Part shown: positions 1 through 13,348 of the stretch, one piece after another
How the letters are laid out: each line of letters starts with the position of its first letter
Position numbering within the stretch: position 1 is the stretch's first letter
Assembly (NCBI RefSeq): GCF_016906535.1
Contig: NC_057372.1
Span: forward strand, 911,501 to 975,500
Origin: Rhizoctonia solani
Taxonomy: Eukaryota > Basidiomycota > Agaricomycetes > Cantharellales > Ceratobasidiaceae
Reading direction: 5' to 3'
Length of the DNA stretch: 64,000 nt
Notes under the pieces: model-generated
What the model was told of the DNA's origin: nothing
Seen by the model: only the letters and a program-made list of their open reading frames with translations
Database searches by the model: none
Position numbers and translations under genes: made by a program

Positions 1-3000
1 TAAATAGGGCTGATAGACCTATGCTACGCATTCCTAAATCGTTTACCCAACTACAAGATCTCAATACCTTGCTTAAGAAGTACAGGGATGTATATCCCTA
101 TAGAATTTTTAGTACGTGAAATGGGTGGCCCCTATTCTTCGGGCATATCCGTATTACTAGCTACTGACCACGTTACGTCCTATTCATAGTATGCTATACA
201 ATCACCTACCTATAGTGCGTGCATCCCATTCTCCTCTCACCATCACCCATAGTCGTAGTACTTTCCCCATTCTATCTCACTCGAGAATGAAACTGACCCT
301 GCTTCCCCACCTGCTGTTTGCCGATGGACTTCCTTCGCCTCGTCACTCGCCTGTTCATCTCGCGTTGTTCTGCGCGACAGTCTTCAAGCCTTTTCTCTCC
401 CTGGGTCTATGTACCTGTCAATCCTCGGTGGAGCGGTCTGGGGCGTCCCTCGAGCGTTACCCTTGGCATGCTCGGTGAGTCAATTACGTGACGTGATTCA
501 AGACGGTGGCTCATCCAAGAGATTGGAGGTAGTGCGTCGCGACCGGTGCAACCCTATGCTACTTGATTAGCGCTGCTCTGGGACCAGCATTACTCGCTGT
601 GCCCAGCTGGCGCGCACGGCTCGATACATGGTCTGAGAAGATCGAGTCCCAGAGGGAAAATCTCATGAGTTATCTTATTGTCATCAGGTGAGGATGAGTT
701 TCCAAGCGCACTGCCTTGAGGCTTGTATTTAATCATTTATCTGTTCCCATAATTAGAATTGCACCTTTCCCGCCTCATTGGGTAGTCAATGTTTTGTGTC
801 CTCATGTAGGCATAGGAATCCCTCGCTTTTGGATATCCACGTTTTTTGGCATCATGGGTGTCAGCGTGATCCATACCACAATTGGTGGTAAGTTTAATTT
901 CCCATTTTTATTTGTGTTTCCTTTTTTCTCTCTCTATACACCAATGGGGCTGGGCAATCGGAACGGACATATTCGACACCTGGGGAGATTCGCGACTCTG
1001 TAGCGGGGCTGTTTAGGCTTTTTGGACCTATCACATGTTTTGGAATCGCGGCTTGACCTCCACTGGACAAACCTCTCGATTTGGGTACCTTTTCCGAGGC
1101 ACTTCATTGGCTGAAGGGTCGGTTATTATTCCCCATATCTTTGACTTTATATGGAATGTAGACAATATGTCTTTGGAGACACGAGGTGAGCCTTCAGTTT
1201 CTGTGGTATATTTTGAAATCTGGTACCTTCGGAATGCTGGTCGTGCTTTATGCGATTGGAGAACGACCAAGGATGGTTAGCGTTGGATCATTAGACAATT
1301 TCAGGTCGTTGGGAAATAGACGATGTATATTTACGTCGACGATGATTTTCAGGGTGCTCGTTCGCCAATTGATGTTTCAATTGACTGACGGAGTCTCTAA
1401 CTTTTAGGTGCCAAAGTGCCTGTTCGCGATGAGCCGCTGTATAGGCCTTCAGGATTAAGAAGAGTTGGTGTGTATATTTTATTTCATATGATAGGCTATC
1501 GATTCATGTTGATCTAGAGCACCACGGGGCAAATGTGACACCTGACATGTTTGCCTGCTCGAGTATTTCATACGTACACGCCTCTTGAAGGATATCTCAA
1601 GTCTTGCTGCGCATTCATCGAAGAGGGCCACGGCCCCGTTTCAGAGGCACCCCGATTTCGACCAGTGCGCCACGTGTGGATCAACGTCACCCTCGAGTCG
1701 GTTTATCACTGCTCGGCGGACCACTGAGCGCGCCAAGGGTCGCGGAATGATAGAATGCCTGTGGTTCTGAATTGAATTGAAAGTCGCGTTCATGGATTCG
1801 CTCCACTCTGGACACCCTTGGATACCAAGCTCTATGTTCTGGATGCACATCGAGTTCAAATTCGGCCAGTCCCACTATCGACCTAGGGGCATCGATTATC
1901 CGTGGCGGCGTAGAGCACGCTCGGGTGGCGTGTGCACATGTGTGGAGTGGCGTGGGGCGCAATCTGATCTTCCCGATCAAGTGTTGGTTGGCTGGTCGGG
2001 AATCTGCGAATGCGCTGGGCCGATTGTTCGATTTCGCTCGATCCCCACGGGTTTTTGCGGCCGCTTGGGATTCTTTTGTCGATGTGGAATGTGTTTTATT
2101 TTTATTATCGGTTTGGGGTTGGGGTTTCATGGGCGATCATGCTCTCTTTTTTCCTCTTTTCTCCTGTCGTATCCGGTCCGGGTCCGATGACGGGACTGAG
2201 CCGGAATCGCGTGCCTTGAGATGAGAGGGGGGTGGTGTTGCTATATGTAGCATGATGGAGATTCGACCAAAGCTTGGGTCGTCTGGGTCGAACGTTTTTC
2301 CGTTGTGCTGAGAAATCTGGGATGGGAAGACTGATTGTGGATGGACTTTGGTGATAGTGATTGCTCATTCGGTTGGATCGGGCAAACTGGATTGCGTGTT
2401 GATCGCTGGAACAAGTAAACAGACACTGGTAGCGTTTCTTTATCTGGTTAGGGGGGAAGATCCGGTGCTTGCGCCTTGTGCGTCCCTTTCGGATCCTTGT
2501 CTTTTTACTCGTGTTTAATTTCGGTTGTGGGGATTCACGCTGGGCGCGAATAGACTCGATTCGCGTACGTCATGTTACAGGGGAGATATGCACATCATAG
2601 CGGGGGACAGGGTAGTGTGAATTGATTCAAGACTAGTATGTCTGAGATCTGCTAATTGATCGGATACTGGGGCCTATTTCACGGGCGGGATCAATTCATT
2701 GGGTTCAGCGCGGAAGTTTTTTGCATTGTCTTTTTTGTTCCTTGTTATTGTTGCTGACCGAGGCAATCGAGGGGGGAAACGTGTATGCGCAAGTGAACGA
2801 GGTTGGGCAGTGTTCTCGGGTCCACTGGATCGAATTCATGAAGACTGTGGACGCGTGGCTGGTTCAGAGCCAGTTTCAGCTGAGTTTATGATTCAGGGCT
2901 GTGCTGGGTGGTTCGTCATTTACGACTTGGTTATTTCTGATTGCGCCGGAGGTGGTTCTGAAATGGACACATAGGGGGCCGGCCGTATCTGGGCCCACGG

Positions 3001-3774
3001 CGTCTGTGAACTGAACGTGTTGCGCATGACCTGATTTGGTATACGCAAGGTTTTGTATGGAGGAACCTAGGACTGGGACTCCTAGGAATCGGCGCTCTTC
3101 CCCCCCGCAATTTGGACTGGGGGACTTCGTGGACAAGAGGATGGCTTCGCGTACCGGCTTGGAACCCAGAGACACGCACATGTACACCTGGAGCACAAAG
3201 ACTTGGACGCATTCAGGTTCCGCTGATGGATGATCGTAGACGTAATCGGTAGCCATGCCTTGCCCCCCTGGTGCTTATTTTCATTTCATGCGTCTATTTT
3301 TTGAGTTTTTGTTTTTGTGTGTGTGTTATTTCTATGCGCATCTCGGCTTATGAGTTTATGATGCGAAGAAGAGAAGCTGACGGAGGTTATGTTTTTTTGT
3401 ACAGGCGGGTTGGATCAGATGACTTCGGCGGAAGACTTTCATCTGATCTCGTGGCAGAACTTTGGGCTGCTGAGCGCGGTTGTTGTGGGTGTGTTGATCC
3501 CTGTTGGTCTGCGGTGGTCGTGGAAGCGGAGCTGGAAGAGGTCGGGGCGGAGGAAGACGAGGTTCGTTTGGCGGGCGGGCCAGCTCCGGGACAAGGAAAA
3601 GGAAAAGGCCCGAATCAGCAGCGTGGGGCGATCATGCTGCTCGATAGCGATGATGAGGATCAGGTAGAGTATGTGAGTGAAGAGAGGGCGCGGCAGGGGT
3701 GGTGGCAAGCGATAAAGGATAGAAAGTTGAAGCAGCGGGAGCGAGAGGAAGACGCGGCGCTGGCGGCACTGTGA
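1..3774 (+). CDS. TMEM41/TVP38-type VTT-domain membrane protein, 5' partial
   Basis: Multi-pass membrane protein of the SNARE-associated Golgi/VTT family (TMEM41, VMP1, Tvp38), whose TMEM41B and VMP1 members are ER phospholipid scramblases. The 5' end lies outside the window. Exons I can read: 1-115 (LQDLNTLLKKYRDVYPYRIF), 381-474 (family motif QAFSLPGSMYLSILGGAVWG), 533-687 (GATLCYLISAALGP, then a basic loop), 757-887 (RIAPFPPHWVVN, and TTIGG at its end), and 3405-3774 (GLDQMTSAEDFHLISW followed by a hydrophobic segment ending GVLIPVGLRW). The short exon expected between 116 and 380 was not resolved. The intron 888-3404 is 2.5 kb, far longer than others here, yet its GTAAGT donor and ACAG acceptor are phase-matched (ATT GGT G/GC GGG). 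Near 3520-3570 the frame must slip by -1 to reach the plausible acidic/basic tail ending at 3774; without it translation stops at 3667. The family call is firm, the ends are not. Confidence 0.8.
888..3404 (+). other. Unusually long intron (2.5 kb) in the VTT gene
   Basis: Bounded by GTAAGT at 888 and TTTGTACAG ending at 3404. It holds several short stop-free GC-rich stretches on the plus strand (about 1035-1190, 1810-2220, 2699-2970, 3036-3233) that I could not match to any family. No terminal repeats or target-site duplication were seen. It could be a nested gene, a decayed insertion or simply a large intron. Confidence 0.55.
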
Positions 3775-3945
3775 AAGATGTGGAGAGCGAATGATTAAGC
3801 TAGAGCATGTAAATGGATAATGTGTTTGTGGAATGGTGTAATTGATATGCGATTGATTTGGAATTTGGGAGGGATCGAGGGAAGGGGAGGGGCGTATATA
3901 ATGGACGAGCGCCCGGGAGTTGCCCTGGTGATTTAGTCCCCCGGA

Positions 3946-6900
3946 ATGCTCCATCATCACTCTATTTCGCCGACTCACGCTGGACATGGGAGTGTATCTT
4001 CCTCTGCGGCGGGTGGGATGGCGCATGTGCAGTCTCAGCAGTACCGCTACGACTCTCACCCGTCGCTCCCGTCGACTGTGGCTGGGACCCCGACGACCCC
4101 AAAGCCCCAGCTGCCGCAATCGCAGGTGCACCCCCAGTCCCAGTCCCAGTCCCAGTCCCAGTCGCATCCGCACCCGCACCCCCAGCAGCGCAAACGCAAA
4201 AAGACAGACGACGACAAGCAGGGAAGCGCCGAGCCTCGTCGGTTGCGGCGGCTGCACGAGGCATGTGCACGATGCCGGGGAAAGAAAATCAAGGCAAGGG
4301 ATACTAGGGACTATTGTTATCATTAATAGCTTGCTCATGAGGACAACGTTGCAGTGCGACTCGAAGCATCCCAACTGCGGTGCATGCGAGTCTGCGGGAG
4401 TCGAGTGCAAGCAAGAGGACCGACACCGACAGACACTCCAGCCGCGCGGTCATCTCGAGCACCTCGAGGCCCAACTCGCCAAGTGCACTGCGCTCCTCGC
4501 CCGCCTTGTTCCCGCATTTAGCCTCGACCACCTCGATCGTCATCTCGAGGACAATGGTGTTGTCTGGCCCCCTACTCCAGCCCACTCAGCACAGCCGCCG
4601 TACGAGGCGCACACGTCGTACGAGTCGAGTGGAGGAGTGTTCACCTCCCCACCGCCCCCGCCGTCGTTTGTTGCGCCCAAGCCGCCCGCGACGGTGTCGA
4701 GCTCGTCGGATGGGAGTCCGTTCAGTGCGCCGCCGACGCGTGGAATGGAAGACATCAAGGGCTCGGATCCTAACAATCTCGACTTGAGCTCCACCCGTGG
4801 ACTCAGCAAGTCGTTTGGCGTGGCCCGCGTCATCACCAAGAATCTGCCGACCGAGACGTCGCCCGAGGCACGGGAAGATCTCGCCGTCGAGGGCTACATA
4901 TCCGGCCAGCTCCCCGATAGTAGTGCCCCGCCCGTCCTCAACCCGAGCCAATGGCAGCACTCGAGCATCATGCGCTCCTCCAAGCCTGGCGCCCCGCCTG
5001 AGCCCCCCATCGAGGTCTGGCTTCCCTACGACCAGGCACGTGCGTTCAAGATTGTCGATGTCTACTTTCGCAATCTCGAAATGTCCCGCCCTATCTTTAT
5101 CCGCCGCGAGTTTATCGCTAGCTTGCGCGCTCTCTACCGCCTCGTCGGCGGCGGGCCACCCATTTCCTACCAAGAAGCGATCGAGGGCGAGGTCCCACCC
5201 GAGGACGAGCGCAGCCACAACTTTGCGTCGTATCTCTCTACCGTGCACGACGATCCCGGTTTCCTATGCAGTGTCTACCTGGTCTTTGCTCTCGGTACCC
5301 TCAGCGAGACTAACCACTTGATGCACGACAATCCCGAAGCTCCCGTTCCTACCGACTGGCCCAGCCATGTCTTGTTTTTCAACCTTGCTCTCCGCATCAA
5401 GCCCGATCTGCGTGTCACTATTTCCAGTCTGCAGGCCTTGATCTTGTTGCATTGGTACTTGTACACCGAGGTGAGTTCTGGTATCCCTCGCATTCTCTCT
5501 GTCCTCATTCCAGCTTCTTAGCGCAATGGACGCACTCTCTGGCGTCTCGTCGGCAACACCATCCGTCTGGGTGTCGAACTCGGATTGCACCATGACCCAC
5601 CCAGCAATCGTGCTTCACCGCCGAAGAAGCCCATATCCGCAAATGCCTCTGGTCCATGGCCCTCATCCACGACCGCGGCACCTCCCTCATTCTCGGCCGT
5701 CCCCTCGCCATTGCCGATCTCGATTACAACACTCCCCTCCCGGACCAATACTTTTGCGGACGCAAGATGTTCTCGGACTATATTCACGACTGCAGTCCCA
5801 TCGTCGTCATCCAGGGCGACATCATCACCAGTTTGTACCGCCCCGGCAAGCTCGACGCCTACACGCTCATGCGCCATGCGACGAGGATCAACAACCGGTT
5901 CATCAAGTATCGCAAGGAGCTTCCTCAACCCGGTTATCAGTGGTATTTCGAGGGCACCGACGATTGGCCGTTGGAGGAAAAGATCAACCTGGTCGACCGC
6001 ATGTCCGACGATCACGGCATGACTGTACTCAAGTATTACATTTCTCGACTCATGCTCCTCCGGACCATGTTCAATGCCACCCAGCTCCACATGAATATCC
6101 GCCAACAAGCTCTCAAGGATGGTAAGGTGTCCCCCGGGATTTCTCCCCGCTTTCAAACTGACAACTGACAATGATTCCGGTAGCGGTCGTCACATCCCAC
6201 AACGTCCTCGTGCTCCACCAACACCTCACCCGCTCACCCGACGTCGCCTTTTTCGTCTCCCCCATCCGATCACGTAGCAGCCATGGTCATCCTCTACGCC
6301 GAAATCTCCAACTGCATCCACATCCCGCGCTCCATCGCCCGGCACGACATCCAAGTCGCGCTCACCATCGTGCCCAACCGCCGCTGGCGCTGGCAGCGCA
6401 AAGACCTGCATGCCTCGCACCCGCTCATCTCGGCCCTCGCCGAGCGCCACTATGGTGTCGATTTCACGCGCAGCCTCGGCCCGACTCCTCCGCCGATGCT
6501 CATGAGCGAGATTCCGTGGCCGTTTGGAGAGGTCGAGTCGCTGCAGATTCTACCCGAGGAAAGCATCCCGCCGTCGGTCCCGTCGGTTCCGGCGGTCGTG
6601 AGCCGGCGACGGGATATGGAGTATGAGATACGCGGGGGGCTCGGGAGGGGGAAGCGATATCCCTACGATCCCACTGCGTCTGCCTCTGCATCCGCATCTG
6701 CACCGGACCACTCGCCGATGCAGACGCACGAAACGGACCGCTCGTCTGAGCAAATGGCGTACGAACCGGCCGAGACGAAAAAATACGAGCGGACCGAACC
6801 TAAACCGTACTCTCCCTCGGACTCGAAACCCACCTACCCGCCCGCAGCCTCTGCATCCGCCTCTACATCTGCATCCACATCAGCCCCTGCCTCGTCAGAC

Positions 6901-7456
6901 GCAAACAAGTACGATTCCGCCAAGCAACCCAGCAACTCGAGCTACGAGCACCATACCCCGCCCTCGTCGATCCACCCGCCCATCCCGCCGAACCAGATCC
7001 CGGACCGGCTGTTTTACCCCATGAGTCTCGAGGAGAACTTTTTGAACTTTAGGGCTTGAGTCATCCGCACCATTTGCATGGCTCGGAGTTTATTCCCCAG
7101 TTGCCTCAACCCGATGCGATTCCTGAAGTTCTGGCTCGGTGAGTTTCTCCTCCATATATACTCTCTCTTTTATGTCGCAAACTCGTTTGTACTCATACAT
7201 GCGCGACAGACTCCGAAACGAGCCTCCCGAGGGACACGTCGATTTGTACCAGTCCTCGGCGTATTTCGTCGAAGAACAGTACGATCGCGAACCGTACGAC
7301 CAAATGGGATTCAGCGGCCCGACGGTCGTTCCGAGCGTCGGCGTCGCGCCTCCCATGGCGTATTCTCAGCATCAGGCCCAAACTCAAGCTCAAGCTCAAG
7401 TACAGGTCCAGGCTCAGGCTCAGCATCAGGGACGCAGGTGGAACGTCAGGCAGTAA
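3946..7456 (+). CDS. Zn2Cys6 transcription factor with fungal-specific TF domain
   Basis: Nuclear DNA-binding regulator. From the N-terminus: a His/Ser/Gln-rich segment with (QS)n, a basic stretch (QQRKRKKTDDDK), then a binuclear zinc cluster ACARCRGKKIK-CDSKHPNCGAC-x6-C with CX2CX6CX5CX2CX6C spacing, a short linker helix (HLEHLEAQLAKCTALLARL), and a fungal_trans middle domain (LWRLVGNTIRLGVELGLHHD, then CLWSMALIHDRGTSLILGRP, DIQVALTIVPNRRWRW). The C-terminus is Ser/Ala/Pro-rich and ends in a Gln/Ala repeat. Introns: 4294-4354 (GC-AG, between the second and third cysteines), about 5470-5528, about 6122-6183 and about 7141-7209. The frame breaks at 5609-5611 (-1), about 6262-6275 (net +1) and about 7050 (-1), although family-like sequence continues across each. 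Either the assembly has indels or this is a recent pseudogene. The target pathway cannot be inferred; the flanking genes are unrelated. Confidence 0.85.
4134..4165 (+). repeat. Hexamer repeat (cagtcc)n encoding Gln-Ser
   Basis: Five near-perfect cagtcc units in the N-terminal region of the zinc-cluster factor, encoding alternating Gln and Ser. In-frame coding microsatellite. Confidence 0.8.
4294..4354 (+). other. GC-AG intron inside the zinc cluster
   Basis: The donor reads AAG/GCAAGG and the acceptor TTGCAG/TGC. Removing these 61 nt joins ...GKKIK directly to CDSKHPNC and restores the invariant cysteine spacing. No GT donor at this place keeps the motif. Confidence 0.8.
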
Positions 7457-8379
7457 TCGAATGGGACGAGACAACCAGATGAACCAAGCAAGCAAGCGAA
7501 ACAAAAAAAAGAAACACACTACATGAAGAATGTAATTCCTATTCTATTCCATTCTGTTATCCTTCCCATCTCCCATCTCTCGGTCCTTGTGCTGGTCGAC
7601 GATTCCCTGTTGTTCCTTATCGACCCAGTGCGCTTCATCCCCCTCCTCCCCTTTCTTTTCTCTCATCTTCTTTCCGTCTTTTGTTTTTGCTTTGTTTCGA
7701 GTGGGTCTTTTTGTAGGATTACACTATTGTAGGGAATTATATTTTCTTTACTTGGGAGGGATTTTCGTGCGGGGCTCGTATAAAGTATTGCCCGAGAGCA
7801 CAGATTGTATTCGCTATCATATGACATCAATATCCAGTTTGTCCGAGTTTGGAGCAGCCACCAATTATGGCTCGTTCTCCACTATAACTTATTTTCATAA
7901 TAAAACGAAGAATAAGAAGAAAGGGAGGGAGGATCGTGTTCCTAGACGAGCCAGCGACCAGACAACCAGCGTACGAGACTTGATTTTCAAGGCACAACCT
8001 GGATCTAAGAATAACCGTTGAACGCGTATCTCTCCTATCTATCTTTACGGCGAAACGTCCGTTTCTATACACGGTTATCGAGCCGCGATGGTTTTCGGTC
8101 GGTTCGGGTTCGGTCCCGCTTCCTGATCAAGTGTGCCACTGTCACGACGACTGAACAAGCATTCAACAGACTGAATAAGATTCTCCGAAACCCGTATATC
8201 AACCCTGTTAACGAGAGACACGGATTTGATGTGTGTATTGGGAATGGTGGAGCCGAGTATATAGCCCTAGGGGTGCCCTCGCATGTTGGGCGCAGTCACC
8301 CCCTGAACCGGGTCGAGAACTTGTTTTTTTTTTGGGCGCTAAAGGCGTGCTGGTAAATAGTTGAACAAGCGGGTTTCAT
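7457..8379. other. Intergenic, convergent 3' flanks
   Basis: Between the zinc-cluster factor (plus strand) and CWH43 (minus strand). T-rich directly after the factor's stop. No recognisable gene, RNA or repeat seen. Confidence 0.6.
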
Positions 8380-11300
8380 TCAGGATGGTACACTCCCTCT
8401 TGGGGTATACAATAATCGAGTACAATAGCAGTTTACGAGAGAAATTGTCTTTGTGGTCCCGGCATATGCGAATCCCAAGTTTAGAGGGGCGCATAATCGG
8501 GTATCTTGTAATGCAGTGGGTAGTTCTATAGAATCGCCGATTAGTCTCTTTCTTTGTATGCATAGAAGAGGGCCACGCTAAATATGACAGGCCAGAGAAC
8601 TCAGACTCACAAACACATGGTATACATGTCCGTTCTTCCCATGTGGAGGGTAGTATGCCTCGTTGAAGAGGTGTCCGGGTGGCATGTCTTCCTTGCGCGA
8701 GCGAATGTATCGGTCATCTATGATATTTAAAGTTAGATGAAAAAAGGCCCTGGAGTGGTTCGGGATTAGGACCAACCATCGCTTTCGCCAGTGATGGTAA
8801 TCCATGTTTGGGCACGACGAATTTGCCGACTGTATAAGCACGCGTGAGAGGAAGTCGATGGACAAAAGGGGGTGAGAGACTTGCCTTGGAGCTCGGTATC
8901 GGTGATTGTGCTTCGGCTGACGCGAGCATATCCAACTCGCCACTGCAAACTCAAGGTTCATTTCCCGCACAAAGAAGTAGCCATCTATGTACGTACGAGT
9001 CCTCGGTAGAGAATATATTCGCACCTGTAATAGGATAGGATCAGTCCGGTGCCAAGATGCAAGCTCGGAGAACATACCACCGGTCCCAGTCCAAATGGTC
9101 GATGTCATGCCTACATTGTGTCATTCATCGAAAGTTGTATCGAACTCGGAGACTTACATTCGTCCGTCTTCGGTTAAGAAAAAGTAGGGTGCGGCTGTAT
9201 GCAGTGTTAAATTATATTCGGCCAAACACATCAAAGCACGTACGTCGAGGAGATTGTGGCTTCGTTACGACATATCCTGCGAATATACAGAAACTCAGTA
9301 CATGCAACCGAGTCGCTACCGAGATACAGCCCACGACACTATACCGTACCTAGGAAGATCGTAGGCTCTGGGAATGTCGCGTTCATAATTTCAGCAAGCT
9401 TTTTGCTCTGGAGCTCCCTATCCAGGGGGTCTTCTTCTTGTCCATTGTGTGAGACAACAACATGGACTTTGGTTCCCCACGCATCGATAACCGCACTGAT
9501 AGCAGGCGCAAGTTCGCCGTTGGGCGAGGGCAGCAAATGATGCGTCGAGTTCAAAATTGGGAACTAAAACAAAGTTTCAGCGTCAGTATTTACAACCACG
9601 GGGTCAATATGAGTAGACTTGCCTTGGAGAGGAGGACAGCACCCCAGGTATGGGAGTTGGGCCCCGGTCCAAGATCTAGATTAGGGCTATCATTAAAGTT
9701 TGCTCCACCCTCTTTGTTGCGAAGACTTGCCAACATACTGGAATATGAATTAGTATGATCCGAAATCACAACTTGGTTAACTTACATAGCCAAGCTCTTC
9801 TGCTATCACTTGTGTCCTAAGACGTAACAATCAGCCAAGGTTTAGGCCCATAGAAGTGCTACATACAGATCTCGGTGGCCAAATACAGTCCGCTGCTCAG
9901 ATTTAGTAGATACCCTGAGTTCCGTGGTTGTATACTTACATGCAAATCAGTTTCAAGGAGACCTGTATATCCAGTTAGCAGGTGCTAAACTCGCACAAGG
10001 GTACCACATACCAACAACATCCAACTCCATATCGCTGTTTGACATTGAGCAAGTGTGCACATACATCATATACGAGCTTACCGTATCAAATTGCGCATTC
10101 TCCCTAGTTTTGTGTAAGCGAAATCGTCTCCGATGCCATGGCCATCACTCACTCTGACTATCCCTACCCTCGTTGTCTTGTCCAAAGTCTGATCAAGGAA
10201 TGTATTAGTATAGAGTTTCTTGACGTGAACCTCACGCACGCATTGTCCAGATCCCAGCAGTAATCAATCGATCACCCGAGTGGTGAGGCACCGGCGGACT
10301 CCGGGGCGTGCGATACAATGCCACCGACATTGCCAGAACCATAACAAGACCCAGAGTAGCCCGAATACGAGACTTGAGTTTAGCAAATACCGATACAGAT
10401 GGAGTATTAGAAGACTGTGCTTCATTTGACCCTATCGTACGCTTTCCCCAATTAAGTACGCCACAAGCAATGGCAATCACCTCGGCTGTGAGGACACTAT
10501 ATATGCGTTAAGCTCTGATTATTTATCCCAAACGAAACACTCACATGTCAGTTCTCTCCCGCATATACACACCACCCGGCACAAATGCGTATGCAGTTGC
10601 CCAAACCTTCACACATGGGTCAGTCCTAATCATTCAAAATCAAGCATAGGAGAAACACGCACATCAGCGAGTATCAATGCGACTATCGTCAACCACATTA
10701 GATAATAAACCCAAGCGCTGCCACGGAATGCCGACTCTTGAAGCATCTTGGGGAAGATAGACATTAAGAAAAGACCGTACACCAATCCTCCGGCGTATCC
10801 GACCCAATCACGGTACTGATACATTATGAAGCATGCTCCTGCACCAATGGACAACCACGCAGGATGATTCACTACTCGTGACGCTGACGAACTACTTGCT
10901 AAAGCAATACCAGCACACAATACAGAAATAGTGACTGAGCCGGATATTACTCCGGGGATCGGTCCCTAAAAACATGAGATAGATCTTGGGTGCAGGTATA
11001 CGACGAGACATACTTTGGCTGGGTATCCAGTCCATGACCATGCAACAATTGTTCCTGAGTCGGCGAACAAAGAGTACAAGGCGAAAATGGTTCCTCCCAG
11101 GCCAACGCTCGACATCCATGTTCTGGAGCTATCCAGTTTGACGACTTCTCGGGTAGATGTGGGAGGTCGAGATGCAAACTGGACGAGGGCTAGCAGTGCC
11201 AAGAACAACCCAGTCTTGTTCCATCCACCGGAGCGCGAGTCAACAATCGGCCAAACAGGGTTGTTAGAATGATTAGCCAATTTAGACAGATTGGCAAGGA

Positions 11301-13348
11301 TGAAACCAGCAGCAAGGACTGTGCGATACGGTAAGTTTCTTTCATTCAAGCGGACTCGTGCTACGTACCCAGCGAATTGTCCATGGGATTGACGTGTTCA
11401 TTCAATCCGCTCCAAGTAATCGCCCAGTCAATACCCAAGGCCATGTTAGCAAAGGCAACAATGAACAAACGGCCAAGTGGTTCGTCCGTAGCATAGGCTG
11501 CCATGCCAAGTATCACGCAAGCCCGGGTGACGACTTGGCCCGTGTGAGAAGCCATACTTTTCCTGAATGATCTGATACCAAGCCAGAATGGTGTGAGTGT
11601 ACTGATAACTGCTAACTCAGAGCCGGTGACGCCTATGTGGAAAGATATTGGTTAATCGCTCGCCCACCCTTTGTTTTACTTACCAAGCTCCCAAATGTTG
11701 AAATAAAATAAGGTAATAGCTACGGGGTTGTGTAAGCAGTAGACCTGATTCAGAATATGAAAACTCACCCAGCGATGTGTAAACGGACCATGAACAATAG
11801 GCTAAGTCCACATATTCAGTAAGTAACATTCCCTAATGTGTTTCACTTACAAAGATATAAATCTGCCGCGTATGTAGCTGCTTGAGAGAAAATGATTGAT
11901 TTAATCAATCCAGGCCGATTCGAAGATATAGTACTGGTCGCAGCGTTTTCCGGCTTCTTCTCCTGGACATTTTTTGGCAAAACTTTCGACTCTATGCTCG
12001 CCTTTGGATGTATAGAATCAGCAGAGATATCAGTTTCGGGTACTCTGGTTCTGGGTCGAAATAATCCATTTTAGCACAGGGTTATACACTATGTGTAAAG
12101 ACAGAGCCGGTGAGAGACATCTTGCCATACTTTTCGATTTCTGCGCTGCTACTGCCCACGGTGCGGATTGAAATCTAGAGTCATGTCAGCGTTGCCATTT
12201 ACAGGTTCAATGTGGCAGCACCTCAATCGTACTAAATTCGGCTATAACACATGTTAAAAGCGACCATCGTCCTTTTTGTTATATTCGGACGCACCAGATT
12301 TAAGAGAATCGAAAGCATGTCGGCCACGATTAACCACCACTCGAAAAAGCTGTAATGTGTATAAGCTGTGTCTCTCGTCAATAATAGTGTGTTATCCAGT
12401 GAACCATCGGTTACAAACCTCCAGGGATTCTCTGAACCTTATGTCGAATGAAGAAATATATCATAGGAGGTAGAGCACCAAAGAATCTAAGAACCGAATG
12501 AGCAAGCTTTATTACTGGATATGCCCATAAACATACGAAGTTGCAACGATTTTTCTAAGGCAAGAGTAAGTGATTGTAAATAATAGTGGAGCGTACGACA
12601 TACCTGCGTTTCCGAGACGAATGTTGTCCATGTGGTGTGTAGGAAATACTCCCGACCATCCATGGAGGTTGCAGACCACATATCTGAATGAATGTTGAGT
12701 ATAAACTACTTCTACATCGCATTTATACTACTTACATGATCATAAGAACGTCATGGGCATCATGATCGTCGTTTGAACTAAAGCATACCAGTTCGTTAAA
12801 GGCCTAGCCTATGCTGTTTGACTCACGTGATGTAAACCCATCCTTTGAGGGGGGTTTAGAAACATCGACATAATCCAAAGGAATAACAACTCACCTCCAC
12901 ATGATACAGTTCGTATCACACCGCAAATGGCAATCGCCAGGGCTGCTTTAGGATGTTTAGTCCTCGTAACGAACCACCATAGGAATACAAGACCAAAACG
13001 TGGGCCTAGACAATTCGTTAATGTCACTGAGGGAGCCTAACAAAATATGTATATACCCGACGTCAACGCAATGAGAATTTGGAAGAGATTGCGTTCAGGG
13101 TACCAGTCACCAATGCTAAAGTTTGGTTCTTGTTACAAACGGAACGATTTCGAATAATCAAACCCGACATACGTAGCAGATACACTGGGCCACCATTCTT
13201 GTGGCCATCCGGCTACTCCATTCTTGACTATTTTCTTATAATGTAGTGATGTGCCGACCGCCAGCGCACATAGGAATGCAGCACTTGCGCATATAGTGTG
13301 AACTCGGGCCACCCATGAAGAGTTGAAGACGATCTGCTGCCTAGACAT
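8380..13348 (-). CDS. cwh43: CWH43-like GPI-anchor lipid remodelling protein
   Basis: Large ER membrane protein needed to replace diacylglycerol by ceramide in GPI anchors. The N-terminal part is a Frag1/DRAM/Sfk1-type multi-pass domain: MSRQQIVFNSSWVARVHTIC, then GWPQEWWPSVSATIGDWYPE after splicing, RFGLVFLWWFVTRTKHPKAA, SNDDHDAHDVLMIMYVV. The centre is a long PGAP2-interacting-protein-like block of hydrophobic segments (13-11 kb down to 10.6 kb). The C-terminal part is an endonuclease/exonuclease/phosphatase-fold domain (HHLLPSPNGELAP, VVVSHNGQEEDPLDRELQS, SELASWHRTDPILLQVRIY, YYPPHGKNGHVYHVF). It contains many short introns. I chose the ATG at 13348 because it opens the conserved N-terminus; an upstream extension has only non-ATG starts. 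The last exon is uncertain: after HVF the acceptor at 8577 opens a 65-residue tail to a stop at 8380 instead of the usual few residues. Family assignment is strong. Confidence 0.85.
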
